Of a stretch of 23,380 nt of DNA, positions 22,891-23,380 are shown in pieces; position 1 is the stretch's first letter, and every line of letters begins with the position of its first letter. The translations under genes and the position numbers were made by a program. The notes below the pieces were generated by a model that was not told the origin of the DNA, did not search any database, and was given only the letters and a program-made list of their open reading frames with translations. Source of the stretch: a virus; the IMG/VR virus record IMGVR_UViG_3300032516_000202, positions 1 to 23,380 of that record; one strand, 5' to 3'.

Positions 22891-23259
22891 TCACTTCCGA
22901 ATGAATCGGATGCCGTTGATCTCTTGGATGATTGCCCGGTCCTTTGCTGCCTGCTCCGCTTTCCGCTTGCGGGTGATAAAGAGATCGTTGAGATTTCGTT
23001 TGTGGTCTTTGTCGGTGCCCGTAGAACGGGAGGAATAGTCGAGGTAGTCCTTGCGGGCTTTGTCGGCGATTGCCTTGTCCTTCATGCAGAGCTGCTTATA
23101 ACGGCAGGGCCCCACCAAACCGAGCTGGGCGCAGTAGATAGGGTCAAAGTGCCCGAAGCAGGGAAGGGCAGCATTGACATTCCCGCGGTTAAGGTTCCCG
23201 GAATCATAGGGGGAAAGGAGAAACCTGGGATCATTCAGTTTTTTTCCGTTCCACGACAT
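22891..23259 (-). CDS. Small Cys-cluster protein, possible DNA- or metal-binding (122 aa)
   Basis: Residues 34-58 contain CFGHFDP and cysteines C34, C43, C52 and C58, a pattern resembling the CFG-x-FDP ... C-x5-C metal-binding motif found in small prokaryotic and viral proteins. The C-terminal half is Lys/Arg-rich and helical (DLFITRKRKAEQAAKDRAII). This combination suits a nucleic-acid-binding accessory protein, but no function is established here. GGTGA precedes the ATG, and the start overlaps the end of the upstream coiled-coil gene. It ends 10 bases before promoter A, so it belongs to the preceding transcription unit. Confidence 0.75.
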   Translation of the reverse strand: MSWNGKKLNDPRFLLSPYDSGNLNRGNVNAALPCFGHFDPIYCAQLGLVGPCRYKQLCMKDKAIADKARKDYLDYSSRSTGTDKDHKRNLNDLFITRKRKAEQAAKDRAIIQEINGIRFIRK

Positions 23260-23380
23260 TGTTGCTCACCATTATCTCGAGCCGTGAAAGGCGCTCTTCC
23301 AGGCGTCCGAGCCGTTCTGAAATTTCCGGGAGAGACTGGGCGTCCCTGAGCTTCACCTGCAGCTCGCTCACAGCTCGCTC
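23231..23380 (-). CDS. C-terminal part of a coiled-coil protein (cut by window edge)
   Basis: The last 49 codons are present; the start lies outside. The visible residues include SERLGRLEERLSRLEIMVSN, with heptad leucines typical of a coiled coil, then VVERKKTE. The stop overlaps the start region of the following gene by 29 bases. The reading frame is open throughout and agrees with the tight packing of neighbouring genes. Function unknown. Confidence 0.6.
   Translation of the reverse strand, partial: ERAVSELQVKLRDAQSLPEISERLGRLEERLSRLEIMVSNNVVERKKTE

Noticed and set aside
23351-23380. Short direct repeat CAGCTCGCTCA / CAGCTCGCTC at the right edge
   Set aside because: It codes for a repeated heptad-like A-V-S-E-L / E-R-A segment of a coiled coil and is too short and truncated to interpret.

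Overview
The window holds the head and tail gene module of a tailed double-stranded DNA virus (Caudoviricetes, HK97-fold capsid) that most likely infects an archaeon, or a provirus of one. Every convincing gene lies on the minus strand, so the genes are transcribed from the right end of the window towards the left. The archaeal assignment rests on three things seen here: promoters of archaeal type (TTTAAATA boxes about 31 bases before the expected transcript start), a poly-T-rich terminator, and a 2,085-residue surface protein with a DUF2341 / LamG-like / parallel beta-helix layout and very many N-glycosylation sequons, a style common in DPANN archaea and methanogens. Ribosome-binding sites are mostly GAGGTGA or GGTGAT. 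I cannot name the host lineage. No integrase, replication gene, tRNA or CRISPR array is visible.

Read in the direction of transcription, the layout is: (1) 23380-22891, the end of a coiled-coil protein and a Cys-rich small protein. (2) Promoter A (about 22857-22881), then a putative small terminase, the large terminase, an unusually long portal, a coiled-coil/membrane protein and a 27-residue Cys-rich microprotein. (3) Promoter B (18130-18169), then a small beta-rich protein, a parallel beta-helix protein, a capsid protease fused to a scaffold (with a likely internal start that makes the scaffold alone), the major capsid protein and two tandem 92-residue proteins. A hairpin/poly-T terminator at about 13998-14036 follows, and then a second tandem pair of small proteins, a head-tail adaptor with an N-terminal FN3-like domain, and an HK97 gp10-like protein. 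(4) Promoter C (11521-11560), then a tail terminator, a small unknown protein, the tail tube protein, two tail assembly chaperone frames joined by a probable -1 ribosomal frameshift, the tape measure, a tail-tip candidate, a small coiled-coil protein and the giant surface protein. The first codons of one more gene lie at the left edge.

The order is that of a lambda/HK97-like virus with a long non-contractile tail: one tube gene and no sheath gene before the chaperones. The three promoters split the module into packaging, head and tail units. Promoters B and C are identical over 40 bp, and promoter A shares a 25-bp core with them.

The most notable observations are: a complete-looking -1 frameshift signal in the tail chaperone genes (A AAU UUA, 6-base spacer, 6-bp GC-rich hairpin) in what looks like an archaeal virus; the three near-identical core promoters; a lambda C/Nu3-like nested scaffold start; and a giant host-like glycoprotein with an N-terminal membrane segment at the end of the tail operon.
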